This document shows, piece by piece, positions 25,950-34,123 of a stretch of 64,000 nucleotides of DNA. The translations under genes and the position numbers were made by a program. Numbering within the stretch: the stretch's first letter is position 1; each line of letters begins with the position of its first letter. The notes under the pieces are model-generated. The model was given only the letters and a program-made list of their open reading frames with translations. It made no database searches and was not told the DNA's origin. Source of the stretch: Pseudoclavibacter sp. CFCC 11306 (GTDB taxonomy: Bacteria; Actinomycetota; Actinomycetes; Actinomycetales; Microbacteriaceae); NCBI RefSeq assembly GCF_008831235.1, contig NZ_WBKF01000001.1, positions 1,360,529-1,424,528 of the forward strand, in the 5' to 3' direction.

Positions 25950-26939
25950 TCAGAGTCCCTCGGGAGCCTTGGGGTCGAGCCCCCACGACTGCCCGATGAG
26001 CGTGACGTTGTGCACGGTGGCCTTCAGGTAGGTCTCGCCCTCTGAGCCGGCCTCGCCGAGCGAGTCGCCGTAGAGCGCGTCGTCCCCCGAGTAGAGCTTC
26101 ACACCCGACTCGTCGGCGATGCGCTGCACGATCTTCGGATCGACCGAGGCCTCTGCGAAGACGGCCTTGACCCCGGTGCCCTTGATCTTGGTCACCAGAG
26201 ACTGCAGCTCGGCTTCGCTGGGCTCAGCATGGTCATCGAGGCTGTTGAGCACCGAGTCGTCCTGCGTGATGTCGAAGGCCTTCACGAAGTAGGCGAATGC
26301 ATCGTGCGTCGACACGAACTTACGAGCATCGGGCTGCACCGGGGCGAAGGTGTCTTTGATCCACTTGTCGACGTCGTCCAGCTTGGCCTCGTACGCCGAG
26401 GCGTTGCTCTTATAGTCGTCGGCATGGTCTGGGTCGGCTTTGGCCAGCCCGTCTGCGATGTTCTGCACCTGGATCTTGGCGTTCGCCGGGTCTGTCCAGA
26501 TGTGTGGGTCATTGACCAGCTCGGTGTGGCTGTGCCCCTCTTCAGACTCCTCTTTCTCGTCCTCAGTCGCAGGAATCGGCGTGACGCCTGTGCTGGTGTC
26601 GATGATCTTGTCAGCCGGCGCGGCGTCGCTGACAACCTGGTCGAGACCGAATCCGTTCACGATGACCGCTCCCGAGTCGGCGAGCGCAGCCGAGTTGGCG
26701 GCGGTGAGCTCGAGATCATGCGGGCTCTGGTTCGGAGCGACGATCTGCGTCACTTCGGCACCAGTATCACCGACGACCTGTTTGGTGAAATCGCCGAGCT
26801 GCGTGGTCGAGACCGTGATCTTCAGATCGCTCTTGGCCGGTGCTGCCGACGGGCTGCTGCTCTGGCTGCTGCAGCCAGCGAACAGCAGAGCGCTCGCGGC
26901 GACGACACCGATGACTGATGCGGTGCGGGTGTACTTCAT
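25950..26939 (-). CDS. znuA: Zinc-binding lipoprotein, ABC transporter substrate-binding component
   Basis: A 329-residue lipoprotein of the cluster 9 (ZnuA/TroA) family. The signal peptide ends in LLFAGC, a lipobox, so the protein is anchored outside the membrane. The metal ligands are suggested by APNQSPHDLELTA (first His), DPHIWTDPANA (second His), STHDAFAYFVKAF (third His), and the acidic site near the end. The segment EEKEESEEGHSHTEL is a His/Glu-rich loop of the zinc-specific type, a feature that favours zinc over manganese. A GGAGAGAAG ribosome site precedes the ATG at 26939. The gene is separated from znuC by 231 bases and may have its own promoter with the palindromic box at 27161-27188. 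Confidence 0.93.
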   Translation of the reverse strand: MKYTRTASVIGVVAASALLFAGCSSQSSSPSAAPAKSDLKITVSTTQLGDFTKQVVGDTGAEVTQIVAPNQSPHDLELTAANSAALADSGAVIVNGFGLDQVVSDAAPADKIIDTSTGVTPIPATEDEKEESEEGHSHTELVNDPHIWTDPANAKIQVQNIADGLAKADPDHADDYKSNASAYEAKLDDVDKWIKDTFAPVQPDARKFVSTHDAFAYFVKAFDITQDDSVLNSLDDHAEPSEAELQSLVTKIKGTGVKAVFAEASVDPKIVQRIADESGVKLYSGDDALYGDSLGEAGSEGETYLKATVHNVTLIGQSWGLDPKAPEGL

Positions 26940-27160
26940 CGAGACTTCTCTCCAAAATGCTGGTGTGAAATGTGCGGTGTCGTTTATGACGATGCGAATG
27001 CTCTGCAGGCCAGCTTCTGCCGCCAGAGCGCAGCATCGTCAGAGTCGAGACCGAGTCTGACGACAGATGTGCCGCCCCGACGCAAGCCGCCGAGCAGAGC
27101 ATCCTCGATGTCTGCGGCAGGCCGGCGCCGGAGCGACGACAACCACGCGCCCACTCTAAG

Positions 27161-27188
27161 CGCTAATGGGAATCGATGTCAATTAGCG
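27161..27188. promoter_or_regulatory. Candidate Zur operator upstream of znuA
   Basis: A 28-base near-palindrome. The arms CGCTAAT and ATTAGCG are perfect and the centre ATCGAT is palindromic; 22 of 28 positions obey the symmetry. The inner TGGGAATCGATGTCA stretch resembles the actinobacterial Zur consensus style (TGnnAATCnnTnTCA-like). It is the only strong candidate in the 272 bases between znuA and the gene upstream, 222 bases before the znuA start. The assignment is by motif resemblance and context, not by measurement. Confidence 0.5.
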
Positions 27189-27211
27189 GCGGCGCGCGTC
27201 GTCTCCTGGGC

Positions 27212-28465
27212 TCAGTACAGCCCGGCAAGCACCTGCTGATACCCCTGGCACCAGCTCGGACGAAGCCCGGGCAGAGTGCCGATCGACACCGGCTGATCGG
27301 CGGCGAAGACCTCGGTCTTCGCACCGATCACGTTCGGCATCATCACATAGCCGTCGTCCGAGGCGTCGGCAGGTTCCGTCGTGACCGCGATGAACTTTCC
27401 CGATGGCGATGCGCACACACCAGAGACCGACCCACGCCCCGGCGATGTGGCGATACGACGGGCGCCGTCACCGGTGAGCGCATAGACCGTCTCTGTGGTC
27501 TGATCTCCAGAGCTGCTCTCATACACTGCGACCGCGCCGAACGGCGCAGGCGCGAGCCGCACGAGCCGTGATCCGCTGTCGACGCCCTTCGGCTGCGAGG
27601 TGTCCAGGCGCTGGCGCCCGCCGTTGACCGGGTCGACCAGAGCGAACGTCCCGTTCTGATCAGACATCAGCAGCCGCTGCTGCGCAGCCGACCCGAGCAC
27701 CTCGGTGTAGCTGCCCAGCGGCAGCGGGGCCTGTTCTGCGTCGTCGTACTGCTGATCGGTGCGCACTTCGAAGAGCGCGACCCGCAGCATGGTGTTGTCC
27801 CACTGCCGAACGACCGCGAACCGACCGTCATCGGTCAGCACGACCTGGTTGCCCTGCACCAGCTCGCCGTCCGGCGTATGCACAGGTGCGCCCGTCACCG
27901 CGCCGTCCGCACCCGCCAGGTTCCAGGCGACGACCTGCCCGCCGGGCTGGCCGTAGTCGAGGGGGTTGATCGTCGCCGAGACAGTGTCTCCTGAAAGCGC
28001 AAGACCGATGACCGTCGCATCCAGCGGAAGCACGAGCTCGCGGGCATCCTTGGAGGTCGCATCGGAGGCCTGACGATCGAGCAGCTCCAGCTTCGTGGCA
28101 GCCGTCCTGCGATCGGCCACGGCGACCACGATCCAGCGGTCGTCCACCACAAACGTCTGAATGCGCGGCGCAGTGAACACGGTCTGCATGCCCGTGTCGC
28201 TGATGCCGGAGCGCACGATCCGGTCGTCGCCGCGCAGCGCGCTGTCGTCCTGGTACCCGCCGCCGCGCCGCAGCGAGAGCACCGGCGCCTCATCGGCGAC
28301 AGCCGCCGCGTTGGCATCGGTCAGCACGGTGTTCTCGCGCTGCCCGTACCACTGTGCGCCGACGAACACCGCGACGAGCAGCACAATCGTGCAGATGACC
28401 CCGACTCGCCAGGGCCAACGTGCACGAGGCGTCACGCCAGAGCGGTCAGTTGAGATACGGATCAC
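27212..28465 (-). CDS. Membrane-anchored propeller-like protein of unknown function
   Basis: A 417-residue protein with a short basic cytoplasmic N-terminus, one membrane helix (VGVICTIVLLVAVFVGAQW), and an extracytoplasmic region of about 370 residues. The region has repeating beta-type stretches (VVAVADRR, LSGDTVSATI, VLTDDGRFAVVRQWD, LLMSDQNGTFALVDP, ASPSGKFIAVTTEP) that look like WD40/YVTN-style blades. I do not recognise a characterised family. The GTG start at 28465 has GAGGAG at the right spacing and overlaps the TIGR03943 gene by 20 bases, so the two are coupled. Its operon partners place it in the zinc-linked cluster. Confidence 0.75.
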   Translation of the reverse strand: MIRISTDRSGVTPRARWPWRVGVICTIVLLVAVFVGAQWYGQRENTVLTDANAAAVADEAPVLSLRRGGGYQDDSALRGDDRIVRSGISDTGMQTVFTAPRIQTFVVDDRWIVVAVADRRTAATKLELLDRQASDATSKDARELVLPLDATVIGLALSGDTVSATINPLDYGQPGGQVVAWNLAGADGAVTGAPVHTPDGELVQGNQVVLTDDGRFAVVRQWDNTMLRVALFEVRTDQQYDDAEQAPLPLGSYTEVLGSAAQQRLLMSDQNGTFALVDPVNGGRQRLDTSQPKGVDSGSRLVRLAPAPFGAVAVYESSSGDQTTETVYALTGDGARRIATSPGRGSVSGVCASPSGKFIAVTTEPADASDDGYVMMPNVIGAKTEVFAADQPVSIGTLPGLRPSWCQGYQQVLAGLY

Positions 28466-29228
28466 CGGGCTCCTCGATGCTGTGCAGATCGGTCGGCGCG
28501 AAGACGACGGCATACGGGCTCGACTGGCTCGCGTTCACCGCGAAGCCGCCGCTGCCCTCAACCCACGACTGCGGCGGATACGTCGCCTGCCAGCCGGGAT
28601 GGTAGACAGGAATCGACACCGGCTGAGCGTCGAGCGTGCAGCAGGTGACCATGAACCGCGTCACGAGCATGACGTTGTCGGGATCCTGTCGATCCGGCGT
28701 CACGAAGCCAGAGAACGTCGCATTGTGTCCGTCGTAGAACGACAGATCGCCACGCAGCTGCATCGTCGACGCCCAGTCCGACATCGTGAACGACTCAGGG
28801 CCAGCGCCGACCGTCGCGATGTCGCCGGTCATCGTCTGGGCGAGCGTGGTGCCGCCGACGGCGGCGTCTCGCGTCACAGCCTGCGAGGCGCTGAGCGTCG
28901 TGGGCTGCGCGACGGCGAGCATCGCCACGATGACGACGGTGCCGACGCCGCTCACCACAGGCCAGCGTCGGATGCTTCGCGTGGGATGCCGCCCGTCGTC
29001 GCCGTGACTGTGGTCGTCGTCGCCGTGGTCGTGATCGCGGTCTGGCAGCACGACCGCGACCACGCCCAGCAGCAGAGCGACCGCAGCCATGGCCACGGCG
29101 AACCAGACGTACCGCGGGCTCACATAGAGATCGAGATGATGCTGCGCTGCCAGCCACAGGATGAAGGCTGAGAGCGCGACGGCGATGACGACGCCGTGCC
29201 AACGTCGAAAGTGCTCAGGCCAGTGCAT
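28446..29228 (-). CDS. TIGR03943 family membrane protein
   Basis: A 260-residue protein with two N-terminal membrane helices, a metal-binding-like loop DHDHGDDDHSHGDDGRH at about residues 65-82, a third helix and a C-terminal extracytoplasmic domain containing FSGFVTPDRQDPDNVMLVTRFMV. The MVTCCTLDAQP region with its Cys-Cys pair is characteristic of TIGR03943/YcgQ proteins. These are encoded together with SO_0444/YraQ-type permeases and are often found in zinc regulons; the biochemical role is not established. It overlaps the permease gene by 14 bases. Confidence 0.82.
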   Translation of the reverse strand: MHWPEHFRRWHGVVIAVALSAFILWLAAQHHLDLYVSPRYVWFAVAMAAVALLLGVVAVVLPDRDHDHGDDDHSHGDDGRHPTRSIRRWPVVSGVGTVVIVAMLAVAQPTTLSASQAVTRDAAVGGTTLAQTMTGDIATVGAGPESFTMSDWASTMQLRGDLSFYDGHNATFSGFVTPDRQDPDNVMLVTRFMVTCCTLDAQPVSIPVYHPGWQATYPPQSWVEGSGGFAVNASQSSPYAVVFAPTDLHSIEEPGDPYLN

Positions 29229-30435
29229 TCATCCCCGATCCGAGTACCAAGACGAACAGTGCCACGATCACCGTCAGCCAGATCAGCGTCCGCGTCGAGA
29301 AGGTGGTGCGCAGCAGCGCCAGCATCTTGATGTCGATGATCGCCCCGAACACGAGGAACCCGACCAGAGCCCCCGGCAGGAACGTCGAGCCCAGTGCGAG
29401 GATGAAGAAGGCGTCGACGTTCGAGCAGATCGAGACGATGAACGCCAGCAGCATCAGAGCGACGACGCCCCAGACCGGGTCGGCGCCGAGATCGACCAGC
29501 ACATGACGCGGCACGAACACCTGAATGGCCCCGGCGATGAACGCGCCACCGATCAAGGCGACCAGCATGGCCTGCGTCTCGGTGCGGAAGACCCCACCGC
29601 TGGAACGCAGCCGCCCGACGAAGCCGCCTCCCGCGTGCTCATGCGCGTCAAGTCGGCAGGCCTCGTCGAAGGCAGAGGTCAGCAGACGGCGCTGCTCGGG
29701 ATAGAGGCTGAACAGCCAGCCGACCAGATTGGCCAGCACCAGGGCACCGGCGACACGACCGACGAGCACGCCGTTCTGCCAGCCGAACGCCTGATAGGTC
29801 GTGATGATCGTCACCGGGTTCACGATCGGGGCGGCCACCAGAAACGTCAACGCGTCGCCAATGTTCATGCCGCGACTCAGAAACCCTCGGGTCACCGGAA
29901 CATTGCCGCATTCGCACACCGGCAGCAGGATGCCGAACAGCGAGATGATGATTCGGCGAGTGAAGCCGTTGCTCGGCAGATGATCGAGCAGCAGACCCTG
30001 CGGCAGCCAGAAGCGCAGCGCGATGGCGATGATGATGCCAAGCACCACGAAGGGCGTCGACTCCACGAGCACGCTGAGCGACAGAGTGACCCAGTCGCTC
30101 AGCGCATCGCCCAACGTCACATCCTGCAGCGGACTCGCGATGCGGATGACGATGAAGACCGCCAACGCGAGCAGCCCGATCAGCGGCCAGAGCATCCGAC
30201 GCCGACCGGCGCGAGCACTCTCGCGACTCGAGATCGTCATGTGCTCGTCGCGGGCGGGCCCGGCAGCCGGTTCTGCGGCGACTCGCTGCGCCGCGACCGC
30301 ACGGTGTGCCTCTGCGCGTTCGACTGCCGGCCGCAGATCGACCTCGATCGGAGGCTCTCGAAGAGCGCTGCGGTCGCGGCGAGGGGCGGGCCGAGACCTG
30401 CTCTCATTATCGGATGCGGCTGACACAGCGCTCAT
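29215..30435 (-). CDS. SO_0444/YraQ-type (DUF318) permease
   Basis: A 406-residue polytopic protein. An N-terminal cytoplasmic part (about 80 residues) precedes about eight membrane helices. The family motif LLPVCECGNVPVTRGFL, with the CxC pair, is present near the first third, as is the second one, APIVNPVTIITTYQAFG, and VSICSNVDAFFILALGS with a further Cys in the C-terminal half. Such permeases are predicted to move metals or other small substrates; YcgR of Bacillus and its partner YcgQ have been placed in the Zur regulon. The ATG at 30435 has a weak ribosome site; a Met at 30240 that removes the variable extension is a good alternative start. Confidence 0.78.
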   Translation of the reverse strand: MSAVSAASDNESRSRPAPRRDRSALREPPIEVDLRPAVERAEAHRAVAAQRVAAEPAAGPARDEHMTISSRESARAGRRRMLWPLIGLLALAVFIVIRIASPLQDVTLGDALSDWVTLSLSVLVESTPFVVLGIIIAIALRFWLPQGLLLDHLPSNGFTRRIIISLFGILLPVCECGNVPVTRGFLSRGMNIGDALTFLVAAPIVNPVTIITTYQAFGWQNGVLVGRVAGALVLANLVGWLFSLYPEQRRLLTSAFDEACRLDAHEHAGGGFVGRLRSSGGVFRTETQAMLVALIGGAFIAGAIQVFVPRHVLVDLGADPVWGVVALMLLAFIVSICSNVDAFFILALGSTFLPGALVGFLVFGAIIDIKMLALLRTTFSTRTLIWLTVIVALFVLVLGSGMNALA

Positions 30436-30513
30436 TATTCCACGGGATCCTGTGCACAGCCCAGCGGCATCAACGTCGGTTTGTGCTCAGGCTCGGGCAT
30501 CCTACCCCTGGCG

Positions 30514-31155
30514 TCAGGGCTGACGCGTGCGCACCGTCCGCCCCGTCGAGGCCAGCCCGGCGCGACGCAGCGCTGCTGCGAGCCAGACGCCGATCTCGGC
30601 CCAGAGCAGCTGCCCGACCAGCAGCGAGAGACCGGTGCCGATCTGCACCCAGAGCGGAGTGCGTGCCAGATGCCACACGAACCAGTGAATGCTGAAGAGG
30701 AACGCCGCATTGATCAGCGCCGCGACCACACAGCTCAACAGACCGAAGCGTCGGTACCGTCCGATGAGCAGAGCCAGCTCGACCGCGATCGCGACCACGA
30801 GCGCCGCGACCATGTTGCGCGGGTTGAAGCCGCCGAACGGCGTCACCACCACCGCGGCGACGAAGCCGGCCACCAGCGCCGCTCCCGGGCGCCGAATGAG
30901 ACTGGCCGCCAAGACACCCACGAACAAGGCCGTGCCGGTCATCGGGGCGGCGAGCATGGGAGAAACGGCATAGAGGGCAACCGCCGCGACCTTCGTCGCC
31001 GCAGTGATGGCGGCTCCGAACGCCCCGATCACTGCGGCGACGAGCAGCTCACGCGTCGACCAGTGCCAGAGGCCGCGCGCAGAGCCTGCCTCAGCACCCG
31101 CGACACCGTCGAAGTGCTGAGACTGAGGAGAACGAGAAGGGCTATTGCGAGTCAT
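30514..31155 (-). CDS. ECF-type transporter S component
   Basis: A 213-residue membrane protein with about five to six hydrophobic segments, starting MTRNSPSRSPQSQHF. The segment FGAAITAATKVAAVALYAVSP and the GxxxPFGGFNPRNMV region are like S-components (substrate-binding membrane subunits) of energy-coupling factor importers. No EcfA/EcfT gene is visible in the window, so the energising module would be shared. The substrate is unknown; the island context suggests a metal-related or starvation-induced compound. The ATG at 31155 lies seven bases after a TATGAT hexamer on the minus strand, which would suit a leaderless transcript. Confidence 0.72.
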   Translation of the reverse strand: MTRNSPSRSPQSQHFDGVAGAEAGSARGLWHWSTRELLVAAVIGAFGAAITAATKVAAVALYAVSPMLAAPMTGTALFVGVLAASLIRRPGAALVAGFVAAVVVTPFGGFNPRNMVAALVVAIAVELALLIGRYRRFGLLSCVVAALINAAFLFSIHWFVWHLARTPLWVQIGTGLSLLVGQLLWAEIGVWLAAALRRAGLASTGRTVRTRQP

Positions 31156-31162
31156 ACTCACT

Positions 31163-31168
31163 ATCATA
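31163..31168 (-). promoter_or_regulatory. Candidate -10 element for a leaderless ECF transcript
   Basis: On the minus strand the sequence TATGAT ends seven bases before the ECF gene's ATG. No -35 hexamer is convincing at 16-18 bases. There is no good ribosome site before the ATG, so a leaderless message, common in actinobacteria, would reconcile both observations. Confidence 0.4.
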
Positions 31169-31218
31169 GGGGTGGAGTCAAATCGAGACGCCAGTTCGTC
31201 CGCTCATTGCATCATGCG

Positions 31219-31292
31219 CCGAGGCGGTTAATGGGCTATGCTTGAGCGTCGGGTTGCATACCCACACAGCTTTGACGTATTTGCCGCCTCGG
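31219..31292. repeat. Inverted repeat between the divergent ECF and L36 genes
   Basis: CCGAGGCGG (31219-31227) and CCGCCTCGG (31284-31292) are exact inverse copies separated by 56 bases. Each is followed inward by an A/T-rich extension so that 12 of 14 positions match. They flank the region expected to contain both promoters, and may be operator halves or a long leader stem. Confidence 0.55.
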
Positions 31293-31326
31293 TAAATGTC
31301 GTACAACCGAGAAGAGAGGAGTGACC

Positions 31327-31449
31327 ATGAAGGTTCGTGCATCGCTCAAGTCACTGAAGAACAAGCCGGGCTCGAAGATCGTTCGTCGCCGCGGCCACAC
31401 CTACGTGATCAACAAGAAGAACCCGCGCTGGAACGGCCGTCAGGGCTGA
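31327..31449 (+). CDS. rpmJ: 50S ribosomal protein L36, zinc-independent paralogue
   Basis: A 40-residue protein, [20 protein letters not shown] and so on to NPRWNGRQG. It is the YkgO/RpmJ2 type that lacks the four zinc ligands (no Cys, only one His), so it is the fourth zinc-free ribosomal paralogue in the window. The ribosome site AGAGGAG precedes the ATG at 31327. It is monocistronic, divergent from the ECF S-component and followed by a terminator. It lies below usual length cut-offs. Confidence 0.95.
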   Translation: MKVRASLKSLKNKPGSKIVRRRGHTYVINKKNPRWNGRQG

Positions 31450-31490
31450 TCCACACGAGACTTCGTCGTCGGCTTCGCCGGTGACAGAAT

Positions 31491-31519
31491 GAACCCCCGA
31501 TCCATTGGATCGGGGGTTC
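31491..31519. terminator. Terminator after L36, also facing the E2 gene
   Basis: A perfect 13-base stem, GAACCCCCGATCC pairing with GGATCGGGGGTTC, with an ATT loop, followed by the T-rich ATTCATTTCT. It fits a Rho-independent terminator for L36 on the plus strand, and it lies just past the end of the minus-strand E2 gene (31576). Confidence 0.9.
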
Positions 31520-31575
31520 ATTCATTTCTGCGAGCCACGCGCTCGCGGCGAGCAGTTCGCGATGGTGCGCACCAC

Positions 31576-33057
31576 TCAGACGTCGAGCAGCAGCGCCGGC
31601 TCTTCGAGCACTGAGGCGACGTCGGCGGTGAATCGGCTGGCGACATCCCCGTCGACGCAGCGATGGTCGAACGAGGCCGACACCGTGGTCACGAAGCGCG
31701 GCCGCACCTCTCCGTCGACGACCCACGGCTTCTGCCTGATCGCACCCATCGCCGTGATCGCGACCTCTCCCGGGTTCAGAATCGGGGTGCCTGCGTCGAC
31801 GCCGAAGACGCCGATATTGGTGATGGTGATGGTACCGTGCTGCATCGCCTCCGGCGGTGTGCGCCCGGCACGAGCGGTCGCGGTCAGATCGCCGAGCGCC
31901 TGGGCCAGCTCACGCAGGCTCAGCGACTGAGCCTCTTTGATGTTCGGCACCAGCAGCCCGCGGGGGGTCGCCGCAGCGATGCCCAGGTTCACATAGTGGT
32001 GAATCGTGATGCGTTCGTCGTCGAAGCTCGAGTTCACTTCGGGGTTGCGCTGGGCAGCCCAGATCACGGCCTTGGCCATGATCAGCAGCGGCGAGACCTT
32101 GACGCCGGCGAACGCAGACGAGTTCTTCAGCCGACGAACGTACTCCATGGTGCGAGTCGCATCGACGTCGACGAACACGGTCACGTGCGGCGCGGTGAAC
32201 GCCGACGACACCATCGCCTTGGCGATCGATCGGCGCACCCCGTGCACTTTGACCACTTCGTCACGGCCACTGGTCGGCACCACCTGTTCACGGCCTGCCG
32301 GCCACTCAGGCGTCTCAATGTTGCGGAACACGCTCATCTGCTTCGCGTTCGCGACGACATCCTGTCTGGTGACCTCTCCGCCGTGCCCGGTCCCGGTGAC
32401 CTCTGAGAGCGTCACGCCCAAGTCTTTGGCGAGCTTTCGGATCGGCGGACGGGCGATCGCGGGCAGGCTCGGACTGCCCGTTCGCGGATGCTGTGCGTGC
32501 GCCCCGGCAGTCGACGCGCGGGAGGCGGCGGCTCCGTTGTTGGGTGAGCCCCCGGTATGTGCATCCGTCTGCGTGTGCTGCGAGGTGCTGTGGGCCGCGT
32601 GGCGTCGCGCGCGTCGCGACTTCGGCCGTTTGCTCGCGCCGTAGCCGACCAGGTTGGCTCCGCCCTCGTCTGCATCGGCGGGTCGACTGGCCTTCGCTGT
32701 CGCGGCCGAAGGCCGCTGCTCGGCGCGGGGCGATGAGGATGTGTCGGCGGTGGCAGGCTCCGGCTCGGCAGGCACCGGTTCGGCTGACCGCGGCGCCGAT
32801 GTCGACGGCGCTGCCTCTGCCGTGACGCCGACGGTGACCAGGGGCTCGCCGACCTCGACGATGTCGCCGACGTCGGCGTGCAGCTGCTCGATGGTGCCGG
32901 CGAACGGCACCGGCAGCTCGACGACCGACTTCGCCGTCTCGATCTCGACAACCGCCTGGTTCACCACGACAGAGTCGCCGGGCTTGACCAGCCAGTTGAC
33001 GATCTCGGCCTCGGTGAGGCCCTCTCCCACGTCGGGGAGCGCGAAGGTCTCACTCAT
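31576..33057 (-). CDS. bkdC: 2-oxoacid dehydrogenase E2 (lipoyl dihydrolipoyl acyltransferase)
   Basis: A 493-residue acyltransferase. Residues about 1-80 form a single lipoyl domain with the lipoylated lysine in [15 protein letters not shown] long Pro/Ala/His linker leads to the peripheral-subunit-binding domain ([27 protein letters not shown], about 210-245) and the catalytic domain with [18 protein letters not shown] and the [12 protein letters not shown] motif (catalytic His) near the C-terminus. It forms the core of a multi-enzyme complex, receiving the acyl group from E1. It is the last gene of E1alpha-E1beta-E2, 61 bases after E1beta. No E3 is visible here. Confidence 0.93.
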   Translation of the reverse strand: MSETFALPDVGEGLTEAEIVNWLVKPGDSVVVNQAVVEIETAKSVVELPVPFAGTIEQLHADVGDIVEVGEPLVTVGVTAEAAPSTSAPRSAEPVPAEPEPATADTSSSPRAEQRPSAATAKASRPADADEGGANLVGYGASKRPKSRRARRHAAHSTSQHTQTDAHTGGSPNNGAAASRASTAGAHAQHPRTGSPSLPAIARPPIRKLAKDLGVTLSEVTGTGHGGEVTRQDVVANAKQMSVFRNIETPEWPAGREQVVPTSGRDEVVKVHGVRRSIAKAMVSSAFTAPHVTVFVDVDATRTMEYVRRLKNSSAFAGVKVSPLLIMAKAVIWAAQRNPEVNSSFDDERITIHHYVNLGIAAATPRGLLVPNIKEAQSLSLRELAQALGDLTATARAGRTPPEAMQHGTITITNIGVFGVDAGTPILNPGEVAITAMGAIRQKPWVVDGEVRPRFVTTVSASFDHRCVDGDVASRFTADVASVLEEPALLLDV

Positions 33058-33118
33058 GCGTCGTTCCTCACTTCTTGTCTGCTGCCGGCCGCCGGTGTCG
33101 TCTCACACTGCACGTCGA

Positions 33119-34123
33119 TCAGTACTCCAGCACACGATCGACGGCGTCGAGCACACGATCGGCGTCGGGAACCTGAAAATGTTCGAGCTTCGCGGGCGGG
33201 AACGGCACGTCGAAACCGGTGACGCGGGCGACAGGCGCCTCGAGCGAGTAGAACGCCCGTTCCCCAAGCTGGGCGGCGATCTCGCTCGCGACCGACACTG
33301 ACCCCTGGGCCTCGGCCACGACGACGGCGCGCCCGGTGCGCTCGATAGACTCCACCAGAGGCCCGTAGTCGATCGGAGAGATCGAGCGCACATCGACCAC
33401 TTCGAGGCTGACGCCCTCTTTCGCGGCGATCTCTGCGGCATCGAGCAGCACGGGCAGCATCGCACCGTACCCGATCACCGTCACCTGATCGCCCGGACGC
33501 ACGATGCGCGAGCCATGCAGTTCGCCGGGAGCGGCATCCAGCGAGACCGGCCCCTTCTGCCAGTAGCGACGCTTCGGCTCGAAGAAGAGCACCGGGTCGT
33601 CGCTCGCGATCGCCTGCTGAATCATCCAGTAGGCGTCGTTCGCATTGGACGGAGCGACCACGCGCAGACCGGGAGTGTGCGCGAAATAGGCCTCAGGGCT
33701 CTCTTGGTGGTGCTCGATAGCACCGACCCCGCCGCCGTACGGCACGCGGATCACCACGGGCATCGACAGAGTGCCTTCGTGACGGTTCGTCTGTTTGGCC
33801 AGCTGGCTGGTGATCTGATCGAACGCAGGAAAGATGAAGCCGTCGAACTGGATCTCGACCACAGGACGATAGCCACGCATGGCAAGACCGATCGCCGTGC
33901 CCACAATGCCCGCCTCAGAGAGCGGCGAGTCGTAGACGCGACGCACGCCGAACTCCTGCTGCAGCCCGCTGGTGACGGTGAACACGCCGCCGAGTGCGGC
34001 GACATCCTCGCCATAGAGCAGCACGCGGTCGTCATTCGCGAGCGCCTCACGCAGCCCGGCGTTGATCGCCTTGGCCATCGGCAGCTCACGCACGCGCTTC
34101 TGCGTCTCGGTCTGGGCGCTCAT
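33119..34123 (-). CDS. bkdB: 2-oxoacid dehydrogenase E1 beta subunit
   Basis: A 334-residue protein with the transketolase-like central domain (DRVLLYGEDVAALGGVFTVTSGL), the PYGGGVGAIEHHQESPEAYFAHTPGL substrate-side segment and the C-terminal transketolase domain (VSLEVVDVRSISPIDYGPLVESIERTGRAVVVAEA). It binds the aminopyrimidine side of thiamine diphosphate and pairs with the alpha subunit. The overlap with E1alpha is ATGA. The specificity for branched-chain rather than pyruvate-derived acids is suggested by the separate alpha and beta chains and the neighbouring aminotransferase and Lrp genes, but not proven. Confidence 0.94.
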   Translation of the reverse strand: MSAQTETQKRVRELPMAKAINAGLREALANDDRVLLYGEDVAALGGVFTVTSGLQQEFGVRRVYDSPLSEAGIVGTAIGLAMRGYRPVVEIQFDGFIFPAFDQITSQLAKQTNRHEGTLSMPVVIRVPYGGGVGAIEHHQESPEAYFAHTPGLRVVAPSNANDAYWMIQQAIASDDPVLFFEPKRRYWQKGPVSLDAAPGELHGSRIVRPGDQVTVIGYGAMLPVLLDAAEIAAKEGVSLEVVDVRSISPIDYGPLVESIERTGRAVVVAEAQGSVSVASEIAAQLGERAFYSLEAPVARVTGFDVPFPPAKLEHFQVPDADRVLDAVDRVLEY

